Shown here one piece after another: positions 1 through 8,177 of a stretch of 64,000 nt of DNA (position 1 is the first letter of the stretch; the number at the start of each line of letters is the position of its first letter). The translations under genes were made by a program, and so were the position numbers. Below the pieces are notes generated by a model, which searched no databases, was not told the origin of the DNA, and saw only the letters and a program-made list of their open reading frames with translations. The stretch spans positions 744,001 through 808,000 of the forward strand of contig NZ_FTPL01000001.1 in NCBI RefSeq assembly GCF_900156305.1. Direction: 5' to 3'. The stretch comes from Edaphobacillus lindanitolerans (GTDB lineage Bacteria; Bacillota; Bacilli; Bacillales_A; Planococcaceae).

Positions 1-140
1 GATGGACAATCGAAAACATCGCCATCATGCTCAGCACTTTCCTCATCTTGCCGATTACCCTCAACATCGGCCTCATCTACGTCTTCTCACGCCGGCTTAA
101 ACTGCTCAAGGCGGACGACTACAAACTGAACTTCGATTAA
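1..140 (+). CDS. C-terminal end of an integral membrane protein (partial)
   Basis: An open frame enters from the left edge and stops at TAA 138-140, giving 45 residues. They contain one strongly hydrophobic segment (about residues 5-27: IAIMLSTFLILPITLNIGLI) followed by a basic, charged tail ending in KLNFD. That is the look of the last transmembrane helix and cytoplasmic tail of a transporter-like protein. The family cannot be named from this piece. A strong hairpin terminator follows at once, supporting a real gene end. Confidence 0.65.
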   Translation, partial: WTIENIAIMLSTFLILPITLNIGLIYVFSRRLKLLKADDYKLNFD

Positions 141-143
141 TGA

Positions 144-187
144 AAGAAGCATCCGCGCCCGTCGGAACGGGCCGGATGCTTCTTTTC
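144..187. terminator. Bidirectional intrinsic terminator
   Basis: The arms AAGAAGCATCCG and CGGATGCTTCTT flank a GC-rich centre (cgcccgtcggaacgggc). A T-run follows on the plus strand and an A-rich start gives a U-tract on the minus strand. It can end the left-edge gene and the leftward chromate/GGT operon. Confidence 0.8.
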
Positions 188-197
188 GATCGGCGGC

Positions 198-323
198 TTG
201 AAGAGCATTCAAGATAATCGGTCCATAAGTGAAGAAAGTCACTCTGTACGTGAAGATAACAAGCCTGTAAGTTAAGAAAACCGCTCTCTAAGTTTAGATA
301 ACGATTCTATATGTTAAGCAATC
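198..323. repeat. Degenerate tandem repeat, 21-nt period, cluster A
   Basis: Six consecutive units of exactly 21 nt (starts 198, 219, 240, 261, 282, 303). The conserved part of each unit resembles GTAAGTGAAGATAAC, as at 246-260 (GTACGTGAAGATAAC) and 267-281 (GTAAGTTAAGAAAAC); the first ~6 nt are variable. It lies between the 3' ends of two convergent genes. There are no unique spacers, so it is not a CRISPR array. See clusters B (9225), C (14174) and D (16959). Confidence 0.75.
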
Positions 324-348
324 GTCTCAAGCGATTCCGATCAGGAAC

Positions 349-1971
349 TCACCAAACGGCAATCGCACCGTCCGTCCTCGATTCCGTTCCGGATTGGAGG
401 ACGCCGGTTTCCGGGTTGCGCCAGATGATCTGGCCACGGCCGAAACCGCCGGAGTCGGTCATGATCCGGATGTCGTGGCCTCTGCGCTGGAGGGCCTGGG
501 CCAGGTGGTTCGGGAAGTCCGGTTCCACTTGGACGGTCTTGCCTCCGGTCCACTGCCATCTCGGCTGGTCAAGCGCCGCCTGAGGGTTCAGCCCGAAGTC
601 GACCGTGTTCGAGACGACCTGGAAGTGGCCTTGCGGCTGCATGAATCCGCCCATGACGCCGAACGGGCCGACCGCTACCCCGTCTTTCGTGACGAAGCCC
701 GGGATGATCGTGTGGAAGCACAGCTTGCCCGGCTTCAGGTAGTTCGCATGGTCCGGATCCAGTGAGAAGTCGGCTCCGCGGTTTTGCAGGGCAATCCCCG
801 TATCCGGCACCACAACCCCCGAACCGAAGCCCATGTAGTTGGACTGGATGAACGATACCATATTGCCTTCGCTGTCCGCGGTGGCCAGATAGACGGTTCC
901 GGCCTTGACCGGGTCGTACGGTTCCGGCAGCATGGCCTGATCACCGATGTGCCGCGCACGCTCTTCCGCATATTCTCTCGAAAGCAGCTCTTCCACGGTC
1001 ACCGGCATCTCCGATTCTTCCGTGATGTACGCCTTGCCGTCTGTGAATGCGAGCTTCATCGCTTCGATCTGACGGTGCATCGTCTCCACGTCCCCATAGA
1101 CCGGCTTGAATCCGTCCGCCTGGTGGATGTTCATGGCCATGAGGGCGACCATGCCCTGCCCGTTCGGCGGAATCTCCCAGACGTCATAGCCCCGGTAGTT
1201 CGCCGATACCGGATCCACCCACTTCACCTGATACTCGGCAAGGTCTTCCTTCGTCAGGAACCCGCCATGGGTCTGGACCGTTTCCGCAATTTTGTCCGCA
1301 AGCGGACCTTCATAGAATGAGCGCCCTTCCGTTTCTGCTATCTCGCGGAGTGTGTCGGCATGTCCCGGTGCCCTCCACATTTCACCGATTTCCGGCGGCC
1401 GTCCGTCGGGGGCGAACGTCTCGAACCACGCGGCGAACATCTTTTCTTCCTCCGGGCTGTTGTCTGACAGCGCTTTGAACTTGTCATAGGCGACGCGCCA
1501 GAACTTTCCGAGGATCGGTGTGAGGGGGAAGCCCTCCTCAGCCAACCGGATCGCCGGCGCGAGCGTTTCCCGAAGGCTCAGCCGGCCGAACTTCCGTGAC
1601 ACTTCTGCCCACGCGGCAGGAGCACCCGGAACCGTCACCGGGACGGCTCCGTACACCGGCATCGTTTCATGGCCAAGCGCCTTGACCCGCTCTGCCGTAA
1701 TGGTTTTTGAAGAAGGGCCGGATGCGTTCAAGCCGTGCAATTCACCTTTCGTCCAGATCAGCGCGAATGCATCGCCCCCGATTCCATTCCCCGTCGGCTC
1801 GACGACCGTCAGTGCCGCAGCCGTCGCAATGGCCGCATCAATCGCATTTCCCCCGTTGCGCATGATTTCCACCCCGACCTGCGCTGCGAGCGGCTGGCTT
1901 GTCGCAACAATCCCGTTCTTGGCAAAGACCGTGTGTCGGCGTGATGTGAATGGATGGTATAAGTAATCCAT
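349..1971 (-). CDS. Gamma-glutamyltransferase-family protein (YwrD-like, cytoplasmic)
   Basis: A 540-residue Ntn-hydrolase of the gamma-glutamyltranspeptidase family. The family's N-terminal block is present (GGNAIDAAIA near residue 40, GGDAF near 65), as is the expected autocleavage and nucleophile region GTVYLATADSEGN, with Thr359 as the likely catalytic N-terminal residue of the small subunit. No signal peptide is visible, unlike secreted Ggt, and the length fits B. subtilis YwrD. The start ATG has AGGGGG 8 nt upstream. It is the last gene of a leftward run, 25 bp after an Lrp-type regulator. The substrate is unknown; the context (TTT importer, Chr proteins) suggests a gamma-glutamyl or related organic acid, which is inference. 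Confidence 0.85.
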   Translation of the reverse strand: MDYLYHPFTSRRHTVFAKNGIVATSQPLAAQVGVEIMRNGGNAIDAAIATAAALTVVEPTGNGIGGDAFALIWTKGELHGLNASGPSSKTITAERVKALGHETMPVYGAVPVTVPGAPAAWAEVSRKFGRLSLRETLAPAIRLAEEGFPLTPILGKFWRVAYDKFKALSDNSPEEEKMFAAWFETFAPDGRPPEIGEMWRAPGHADTLREIAETEGRSFYEGPLADKIAETVQTHGGFLTKEDLAEYQVKWVDPVSANYRGYDVWEIPPNGQGMVALMAMNIHQADGFKPVYGDVETMHRQIEAMKLAFTDGKAYITEESEMPVTVEELLSREYAEERARHIGDQAMLPEPYDPVKAGTVYLATADSEGNMVSFIQSNYMGFGSGVVVPDTGIALQNRGADFSLDPDHANYLKPGKLCFHTIIPGFVTKDGVAVGPFGVMGGFMQPQGHFQVVSNTVDFGLNPQAALDQPRWQWTGGKTVQVEPDFPNHLAQALQRRGHDIRIMTDSGGFGRGQIIWRNPETGVLQSGTESRTDGAIAVW

Positions 1972-1996
1972 ATGTAATTCCCCCTTGTTTTTAAGC

Positions 1997-2440
1997 TTAC
2001 AGTTTCAGCCCCGTCCTGCTCTTGAACCTGCGCAGCAGGACATGGCTTTCCACCCGGGTGATCCCGTCCAAAGCATAGAGTTTCTCATTGATGAAGCGTT
2101 CCAGATCCGGAAAGTCCTCCACCAGCACATGGACGTGCAAGGTCGAAGGCCCCGTCATCTGATAACAACTGGCAACGTCCGGAATTTCAACGAGCGAATG
2201 TGCAACATCAACGAGCGACGACGGGTCGCAGTCCACCTCAAAAAATGCGGATACGCCTTTACCGACCCGTTCGCTGTTGATGACGACCGTAAAGTTCTCG
2301 ATGATGCCCGACTCTTTCATGTTCTGTATCCTGTCGCGCACAGCAACCCGGGACAGATTCAATTCCGCTGCAATTTCAACATAGGATCGGCGTCCGTCCT
2401 CAACCAACAGATTTAATATTCTTTGATCAATGCGATCCAA
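1997..2440 (-). CDS. Lrp/AsnC-family transcriptional regulator (ChrS/YwrC-like)
   Basis: A 147-residue Lrp/AsnC protein. It has an N-terminal winged helix-turn-helix (residues ~1-55, with YVEIAAELNLSRVAVRDRI as the helix pair) and a C-terminal RAM/AsnC ligand domain ending in VLLRRFKSRTG. The start is TTG, preceded by GAGGG. In B. subtilis the YwrC protein (ChrS) is adjacent to paired chromate transporter genes ywrB/ywrA and ywrD, and the same four families are together here. It is probably the local regulator of the transporter pair. An effector cannot be read from the sequence. Confidence 0.85.
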   Translation of the reverse strand: MDRIDQRILNLLVEDGRRSYVEIAAELNLSRVAVRDRIQNMKESGIIENFTVVINSERVGKGVSAFFEVDCDPSSLVDVAHSLVEIPDVASCYQMTGPSTLHVHVLVEDFPDLERFINEKLYALDGITRVESHVLLRRFKSRTGLKL

Positions 2441-2519
2441 TATAATCCCTCATTTCAGAAGATTAATGGCCTGGCATTTATTATCCCATCCTCCCGATTG
2501 AAATTACATGTTTATTTTT

Positions 2520-3056
2520 TCAAGAGCCTCCCATGAAGACTGCTCCATAGAGAAGTGCCGCAATCACCACGATGGTCGGGCTGACTTTTCTCACTTCCAG
2601 GAGAATATAGCCGGCGACGATGAGGATCGTCGTATGGAGGGCACCGACCCCCACATAAGAGTCGAAGAAGAAATCATAGGTCATGAGTCCGAGCAGAATC
2701 GCAATGGTCGGCCGGACCACTTTTGTGAGCCTTTTAACCTGAGGAGATTCCTTATACTTCATCAAAATTCCAAGCAGCAGCAACAGCAGGATCAGTGAAG
2801 GTGCGACTGTGGCGAACACAGCCACCACGGCTCCCAGTATCCCTCCCTGGTCAAATCCGATATAGGCCGCCATCTTTGTGGCGATCGGTCCGGGCAGACC
2901 ATTTCCGAGTGCGACGATTTCACTGTACTCGCTGGTGGTGAACCACCCGTACCTCTCCACCACTTCATGTTCAAGCAAAGGGATCGTGGCCGGTCCGCCG
3001 CCATAGCCAAGCAGGTTCGGGATCAGGTTCGCAATGAATATCTGCCAATAAATCAT
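2520..3056 (-). CDS. Chromate transporter family protein, half-size subunit 2
   Basis: A 178-residue membrane protein of the CHR (chromate ion transporter) family, monodomain type. It carries the family signatures LGYGGGPATIPLLE (about residues 16-29) and GNGLPGPIATKMAAYIGF (about 51-68), and then four to five hydrophobic stretches. Its ATG overlaps the TGA of the upstream paralogue by 4 nt, the usual arrangement for heterodimeric half-size CHR proteins (Chr3N/Chr3C = YwrB/YwrA in B. subtilis). Known members export chromate. The operon partners here hint at another anion as natural substrate, which is inference. Confidence 0.88.
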   Translation of the reverse strand: MIYWQIFIANLIPNLLGYGGGPATIPLLEHEVVERYGWFTTSEYSEIVALGNGLPGPIATKMAAYIGFDQGGILGAVVAVFATVAPSLILLLLLLGILMKYKESPQVKRLTKVVRPTIAILLGLMTYDFFFDSYVGVGALHTTILIVAGYILLEVRKVSPTIVVIAALLYGAVFMGGS

Positions 3057-3613
3057 TTCTTAACCTCCCCGGCTCCCTTGCGCATTTTGTCCCATGGGAC
3101 GAACGCAGAAAGGATCAGAATCACAATGATGATCGCCGGATGGACATTTAGAAGGGTGATCAATAAAACACTCGCAATGGCCAGCAGGATGGTGGCGGTC
3201 CAGCCGAGTCCATTGCCTGATTTCTTGATGAAGTCATACGCCATCACACCGATCATGACGCCGGCAATCGGGATTACGCCCTTCGCCATCCCCTGAACCC
3301 AGGGCTTGTCCTTGAACGCATTCAAAAGGGTTAAGAACAGAATCATCAAAATTGCAGTGGGCAGGAACGAACCGAGAAGGGTGACGATCATCCCCCAAAA
3401 CCCCTTCAGCCGCCAGCCGATATACCCGGCCATTTTCGTGTTGATCGGCCCCGGCAAAGTATTGGCGAGCGCAAGGATGTCGGAAAACTCGTCATCGCTC
3501 ATCCATTTGTACCGGTCCACGACTTCTTTGTGCATGAGCGGGATGGCGGAGAGGCCGCCCCCGTATCCAAGCAGCCCCGACCTGGTAAACGCAATCAGTA
3601 AATCTTTATACAT
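3053..3613 (-). CDS. Chromate transporter family protein, half-size subunit 1
   Basis: A 186-residue CHR-family membrane protein. It shows the same two signatures as its neighbour: LGYGGGLSAIPLMHKEVV near residue 15 and ANTLPGPINTKMAGYIGW near residue 50. The C-terminus is lysine-rich and cytoplasmic. The start ATG is preceded by AAAGGTCGG. The gene begins 36 bp after tctA and is translationally coupled (ATGA) to the second half-transporter, so the two very probably form one heterodimer. No promoter is evident between tctA and this gene, suggesting co-transcription with the TTT system. Confidence 0.88.
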   Translation of the reverse strand: MYKDLLIAFTRSGLLGYGGGLSAIPLMHKEVVDRYKWMSDDEFSDILALANTLPGPINTKMAGYIGWRLKGFWGMIVTLLGSFLPTAILMILFLTLLNAFKDKPWVQGMAKGVIPIAGVMIGVMAYDFIKKSGNGLGWTATILLAIASVLLITLLNVHPAIIIVILILSAFVPWDKMRKGAGEVKK

Positions 3614-3649
3614 ATCAATCCGACCTTTGTAGAAGAATTGCTCCCGGGA

Positions 3650-5152
3650 TTAAGAGCTTTGTAACGATCCCTTTTCTTTCTTGCTCTTAATATTATTATA
3701 AATCCCGTAAACCATCGAGAGAACAGCCAATACGATCAATACGGCCGAGATCGGACGGGTCATGAACACGGAAAGGTCTGAATTGATCGTGATGGCCTGC
3801 CGGAGGTTTTGCTCGATCATCGGCCCGAGAATGATGCCGAGGATGAAAGGCGGCAATGGGAAGCCGTTGTTTTTCATCCAATAGCCGATGAGTCCGAACA
3901 AAAGAAGCACCCAAACATCAAAAGTCCTGTTGTTGACCGCGAAGCTGCCCAAGACGCAAAGCATCAGAATGAGCGGAATGAGCACGTGCTGAGGAATATC
4001 ATTGATCTTCAGGAATGCCTTGATGCCGAAGCTTTGGACGAGCAGCATGAAAATGGCCGCGATGAAGATGGAAATGAAAATCCCGTAAACGAGAACCGGC
4101 TGGTTCTGCATCAAGAGCGGCCCCGGCTGGATACCGTGGATCAGGAGTGCGCCGAGCATCATTGCCGTAACGGCATCTCCCGGAATTCCGAATGCCAGCA
4201 TCGGGACAAAAGCTCCGCCGATGGACGAGTTATTGGCAGACTCGGCGGCGATGACTCCGTCTTTTTCACCCGTGCCGTATTTCTCCGGTGTTTTGGAGAA
4301 CTTCTTGGCAATGTCATAGCTCAAGATGTTCGCGATGCTTCCCCCTGCCGCGGGAAGGATTCCGACAAAGACTCCGATGAGGCTGGACCGGATGACATTC
4401 AGTTTGGATGTCCACATGTCCTTGAGCGTTTTCAATATCGGATAACTGACGCTCGAATTCACCTTGATGTCCATGCTGTCCGGCGGATTTTTGATGTCCG
4501 TCATGAGCTGGGAAAATGCAAAGACACCGATCAGCACCGGCAGGAAGTTAAACCCGGCAAGCAATTCAGTGAATCCGTATGTAAATCGGCTCGTCCCGAC
4601 CAGCGGATCCGTGCCCACCATGGCAAAGGCGATGCCGATTACGCCTGCGATCAGCCCTTTGACAAGCGAGCCCTCACTCAGGCTGGCAATGGCACTGATC
4701 CCGAACAGCATGAGCGCAAACATTTCCCACGGTCCGAAGTTCAATGCCCATTCAGCCAGAAGCGGCGTCATGAAGATGAGGACAATCCCGGAAATGATCG
4801 TACCGATGAATGAAGCCCACAGCCCCACTGCCAGTGCACGCCCGGCCTCGCCTTTCTTGACCATCGGATATCCGTCGAAAGTCGTCGCCATGGCTGAAGG
4901 AGTCCCCGGAATGCCCAGAAGGCAGGCCGTGATCAACCCGCCTGAACTCCCCCCTACCTGGACCCCCATCATCAGCGCGATCCCGTTGATCGGATCCATG
5001 CTGAAGCTGAAAGGCAGGGTCAGTGCGACCCCCATCGTGATCGTAAAGCCCGGGATGCTCCCGACAACGATCCCGACAACGACACCCGTCAGGAGGATCA
5101 GCATCGTTTTGATATTCAGGATCGTTTCAAAACTAAGAAGTAAATCTTCCAT
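3650..5152 (-). CDS. tctA: Tripartite tricarboxylate transporter, large membrane subunit TctA
   Basis: A 500-residue TctA-family protein with about 11-12 hydrophobic segments. The two internally homologous halves are recognisable by their signature loops: GSIPGFTITMGVALTLPF and GGSSGGLITACLLGIPGTPS in the first, and VGILPAAGGSIANILSYD and AFVPMLAFGIPGDAVTAM in the second. It is the large translocation subunit that works with TctB and a periplasmic or lipoprotein TctC to import carboxylates or related organic acids. The start ATG follows AGAGGTGAG. It lies 29 bp downstream of tctB in the same operon. Confidence 0.92.
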   Translation of the reverse strand: MEDLLLSFETILNIKTMLILLTGVVVGIVVGSIPGFTITMGVALTLPFSFSMDPINGIALMMGVQVGGSSGGLITACLLGIPGTPSAMATTFDGYPMVKKGEAGRALAVGLWASFIGTIISGIVLIFMTPLLAEWALNFGPWEMFALMLFGISAIASLSEGSLVKGLIAGVIGIAFAMVGTDPLVGTSRFTYGFTELLAGFNFLPVLIGVFAFSQLMTDIKNPPDSMDIKVNSSVSYPILKTLKDMWTSKLNVIRSSLIGVFVGILPAAGGSIANILSYDIAKKFSKTPEKYGTGEKDGVIAAESANNSSIGGAFVPMLAFGIPGDAVTAMMLGALLIHGIQPGPLLMQNQPVLVYGIFISIFIAAIFMLLVQSFGIKAFLKINDIPQHVLIPLILMLCVLGSFAVNNRTFDVWVLLLFGLIGYWMKNNGFPLPPFILGIILGPMIEQNLRQAITINSDLSVFMTRPISAVLIVLAVLSMVYGIYNNIKSKKEKGSLQSS

Positions 5153-5181
5153 TCAGTCTCACCTCTCTTTAATCTAGTCGT

Positions 5182-5673
5182 TTAAAACAGTGTTCCGCCC
5201 GGCAGATACACCGACAGTCCGTATTGGAACACAACAAACAGTAGGACTGTGATCAGGACGGCGCCGATGATTCCGACCACATACCGCTTTTTACCCGGGA
5301 CGAGCAACAGGTAGAGCGCGAACAAGAACAAGATCGAACTGATGAAATAACCGATTTCCTGAAGCAGGAAGATATAGATTGCAAAGATGACAAACGTCAG
5401 GATGACTTTCCGGTTCTCTGCAAAACGTTGCCTAAAACCTGCCACCGCCACTTTCTCTCTTTGTGCGCTCTTCCCCTTCCACAACTGGTAGGCTGCGCTC
5501 ACCAACAGACAAACTGCCAAAAACAGCAAGAGTCCAATGATGATCTTCGGAAAGAAGTCCGCCTCAGTCTTGGCTGCACCGCGAATCGGGATTTGCAATG
5601 CGCCGTAATAGGCAATCCCGCAAAACACGATGACCACCAGTGCATTTACCAAGTCTCTTTTTGCCGCCTGCAT
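5182..5673 (-). CDS. tctB: Tripartite tricarboxylate transporter, small membrane subunit TctB
   Basis: A 163-residue protein with four hydrophobic helices (about residues 8-28, 42-62, 90-110 and 115-160), the size and topology of TctB. Position supports the call: it is the first gene of the leftward operon, directly upstream of tctA and facing two TctC genes. The start ATG has AGGAGA upstream. Sequence conservation in this family is low, so topology and context carry the assignment. A consensus promoter lies about 95 bp upstream. Confidence 0.88.
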   Translation of the reverse strand: MQAAKRDLVNALVVIVFCGIAYYGALQIPIRGAAKTEADFFPKIIIGLLLFLAVCLLVSAAYQLWKGKSAQREKVAVAGFRQRFAENRKVILTFVIFAIYIFLLQEIGYFISSILFLFALYLLLVPGKKRYVVGIIGAVLITVLLFVVFQYGLSVYLPGGTLF

Positions 5674-5765
5674 TTACTCACTCTCCTGTTTTGAATAGCG
5701 GGGATCTCTATTCAGACAAAACAAATTGTAAGCCCAAATCAATGTCCGCTTTCATTTTGTTTAAC

Positions 5766-5794
5766 ATCATATTCAAGAAGTTCTAACTTGTCAA
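5766..5794 (-). promoter_or_regulatory. SigA-type promoter for the tctBA-chr-ggt operon
   Basis: On the minus strand TTGACA (5789-5794) and TATGAT (5766-5771) are separated by exactly 17 nt. The site is correctly placed for leftward transcription of tctB. It lies back to back with the rightward promoter at 5924-5952 in a 390-bp AT-rich divergent region, the rest of which holds no gene. Confidence 0.75.
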
Positions 5795-5875
5795 TCTATT
5801 TTCGATACAAAAAGTCATGATAATTCATTTTTAGACTCACTATTAGTTCAATAAAAAACCAATTCGCCTTCATTT

Positions 5876-5889
5876 CGTAAGCGCTTTAT
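5876..5889. promoter_or_regulatory. Possible CcpA cre-like site
   Basis: The sequence CGTAAGCGCTTTAT keeps the cre core (G-T-A-A-N-C-G-N-T-N-T) but misses the outermost consensus bases. It sits between the two divergent TTT promoters, a sensible place for catabolite control of carboxylate uptake. It is a weak match and a candidate only. Confidence 0.35.
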
Positions 5890-5923
5890 TCAAAACCTGA
5901 CAAGAATAAATTATCAAAATACA

Positions 5924-5952
5924 TTGACTTTCAGTTCCGTTGGTTCTATCAT
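5924..5952 (+). promoter_or_regulatory. SigA-type promoter for the twin tctC genes
   Basis: TTGACT (5924-5929) and TATCAT (5947-5952) have a 17-nt spacer on the plus strand. It is about 110 bp upstream of the first TctC lipoprotein gene and faces away from the tctB promoter. Confidence 0.75.
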
Positions 5953-6061
5953 ACGGTTTATTAACCATAGGAAAGGCGTGATTCCACCTGAATTACAAGC
6001 GTTTGGGTACTGCCATTTCACTTGACGACCGTCTCTGCTCAACCAAAAAGGGGGCCGAAAA

Positions 6062-7048
6062 ATGAAAAAGAAGATCATTTTGTCAGCACTTCTTCTCTTC
6101 TCTGCGGTATTGGGGGCCTGCAGCGATTCAGGTTCTTCCGCCGAAGCCGAAGATGCCGCAGCAGGATATCCGGAAAAGCCGATCCAACTGATCGTTCCTT
6201 GGAGCGCCGGCGGTGATACGGATGCCATTTACCGAATCGCGAGTGCAGAGCTTTCCAAGGAACTGGGGCAAAAAGTGGTCATTCAAAACGTAGCGGGGGC
6301 AAGCGGGGTCGTAGGGGCCCAACAGGCATTGACCGCCAAACCGGATGGATACACGCTGCTCGCAGTCCATGATTCTGTCGCGATGTCGCAAATGACCGGG
6401 CAGGCGGAATTCGGGTACAGCGACTTTGAACCCGTGGCAATGCTGACATCTTCCTACGATTTTGTAGCGACAAGCCCGGATAATCCGTGGGACTCGATGG
6501 CCGACCTGGTCGCAGACGCGGAGAAAAATCCTGGCAAAATCTCGTATGCCGCATCGATCGGTTCCACTTCACAACTGGAGCCTGTCCTGCTCGAATCGGT
6601 GGCGGACATCAAATTGAACATCGTCGGCTATGACGGAACTGCGGAACGGATGAAGGCGGTGGTCGCCAACGACGTGGCACTCGGCAGCGTGTCGGCAATA
6701 GCCGGGAAAGACTACATAGCCGACAACCGGATGAAACTGATCGGATACAATGGCGCGGAAAGAAGCAACGTCTTGCCGGATGTCCCGACTCTCAAGGAAC
6801 AAGGGCTGGATATGGTATCAGGAACCAACAGGGGAATTGTCGCGCCGAAAGGGACACCTGAAGCGATCATCGAACGGCTCAGCGATGCACTGGAAAAAGT
6901 GGCATCGAACGAGGATTTCGTGAAAAAGATCGTCGATATGGGCACCGATGTGAACTTTAAAAACACAGAGGATTACAAGGAATTTATCAAACAGAGCGAA
7001 GAAGAGATGAAGGAATTGCTCAAGACCAGCGGTTTGCTGAAAGAGTAA
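6062..7048 (+). CDS. tctC: TTT substrate-binding lipoprotein TctC, copy 1
   Basis: A 328-residue Bug/TctC-family binding protein. A lipoprotein signal ends in LGAC with Cys20 as the lipidation site. The mature part starts with the TctC signature YPEKPIQLIVPWSAGGDTDA, in which the GGDTD loop contacts substrate carboxylates, and the GASGVVGAQQAL and PDGYTL motifs follow. It delivers the substrate to TctAB encoded divergently. The start ATG is preceded by GGGGG. A close paralogue follows 27 bp downstream. Confidence 0.92.
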   Translation: MKKKIILSALLLFSAVLGACSDSGSSAEAEDAAAGYPEKPIQLIVPWSAGGDTDAIYRIASAELSKELGQKVVIQNVAGASGVVGAQQALTAKPDGYTLLAVHDSVAMSQMTGQAEFGYSDFEPVAMLTSSYDFVATSPDNPWDSMADLVADAEKNPGKISYAASIGSTSQLEPVLLESVADIKLNIVGYDGTAERMKAVVANDVALGSVSAIAGKDYIADNRMKLIGYNGAERSNVLPDVPTLKEQGLDMVSGTNRGIVAPKGTPEAIIERLSDALEKVASNEDFVKKIVDMGTDVNFKNTEDYKEFIKQSEEEMKELLKTSGLLKE

Positions 7049-7075
7049 TCGTCTCATTGGGAAAGGATTGTAAAG

Positions 7076-8062
7076 ATGATGAAAAAGTTATTATTGGCTG
7101 CGGGGATCATGGGACTCGCCATGATGGCCCTTACTGGCTGCGGAAGCGGCTCTGCAAAGGAATCGGGATCGGCTGATTCTGATTATCCGAACAAACCGAT
7201 CCAGTTGATCGTTCCATGGGATGCGGGCGGAGATACCGATGCAGTGAACCGGATTGCAGCGGAAGAACTGGAGAAAGTTCTTGGACAGACGGTGGTCGTT
7301 AAAAATATCGCGGGCGGAAGCGGCGTCATCGGCTCCCAGGAAGCACTGAGCGCGAAGCCGGATGGGTATACCCTTCTTGCGGTCCACGATTCCATGGCCA
7401 TGTCCCAGCTGACAGGACAGGCAAGCTTCGGATTTGAGGATTTCGAACCGATCTCGTTGATTACATCCACATACAATATGATTGCCACAAGTCCTGAAAA
7501 TCCATGGAACTCCATGGAAGACCTTGTGAATGATGCAAAAGAACGGCCCGGTGAAATTTCCTATGCGGCATCCATCGGTTCGATCTCGGAACTTGAGCCG
7601 GCCCTGATCCAGACCGCGGCGGATATCAAGTTCAACATCATCGGCTACGACGGAACGGCCCAACGGATGAAAGCCGTTGTCGCGAACGACGTGGCACTCG
7701 GCAGCGTATCGATTGTCGCCGGGAAAGACTATGTAGAAGGGGACCGCATGAAGTTCCTCGGATATACCGGAGAAGAACGCAGCGATGACTTCCCGGATGT
7801 CCCGACTCTGAAAGAACAGGGGATCAATGTCGTTTCTGCTGCGAACCGCGGTTTTGTCGCACCGAAGGGCACGCCTAAAGAGATCATCGAAAAATTGAAT
7901 GACGCATTCGAGAAGGTCACTTCCAGCGACTCCTTCAAAGAACGTCTTGAATCTCTCGGCACCGAAGTGAACTATAAAGGAACCAAAGACTACGTTCAGT
8001 TTATCGAAGACCTGGAGAAGGACATGGAAGAGTCCCTCAAACAGAGCGACCTGATCGATTGA
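7076..8062 (+). CDS. tctC: TTT substrate-binding lipoprotein TctC, copy 2
   Basis: A 328-residue paralogue of the preceding gene, clearly a tandem duplicate: long blocks are identical or nearly so (IQLIVPW.AGGDTDA, LGSVS..AGKDY, NRG.VAPKGTP). The lipobox is LTGC with Cys22. Of two adjacent ATG codons the first fits the GAAAGGA ribosome binding site better. Differences fall partly in the pocket region (WSAGG versus WDAGG), so the pair could bind different ligands. A terminator follows 15 bp after the stop. Confidence 0.92.
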   Translation: MMKKLLLAAGIMGLAMMALTGCGSGSAKESGSADSDYPNKPIQLIVPWDAGGDTDAVNRIAAEELEKVLGQTVVVKNIAGGSGVIGSQEALSAKPDGYTLLAVHDSMAMSQLTGQASFGFEDFEPISLITSTYNMIATSPENPWNSMEDLVNDAKERPGEISYAASIGSISELEPALIQTAADIKFNIIGYDGTAQRMKAVVANDVALGSVSIVAGKDYVEGDRMKFLGYTGEERSDDFPDVPTLKEQGINVVSAANRGFVAPKGTPKEIIEKLNDAFEKVTSSDSFKERLESLGTEVNYKGTKDYVQFIEDLEKDMEESLKQSDLID

Positions 8063-8077
8063 CCCGAATATCCGATG

Positions 8078-8109
8078 GAGCAGCCGGTACATGCGGCTGC
8101 TCTATTTTT
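8078..8109 (+). terminator. Intrinsic terminator after tctC2
   Basis: GAGCAGCCG and CGGCTGCTC form a perfect 9-bp stem with a 7-nt loop, followed by TATTTTT. It ends the twin tctC transcript. Confidence 0.85.
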
Positions 8110-8177
8110 GCGTGGATGCATGTCCAACTCCTCCGCAACGTATGATGGCAGGAGTCTATTGAAAAGGAGCGGCCCAG

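Noticed and set aside
198-323. CRISPR array reading of the 21-nt repeats (also clusters B, C, D)
   Set aside because: The whole 21-nt unit repeats without unique spacers of 30 nt or so, units are degenerate, and no cas genes are present.
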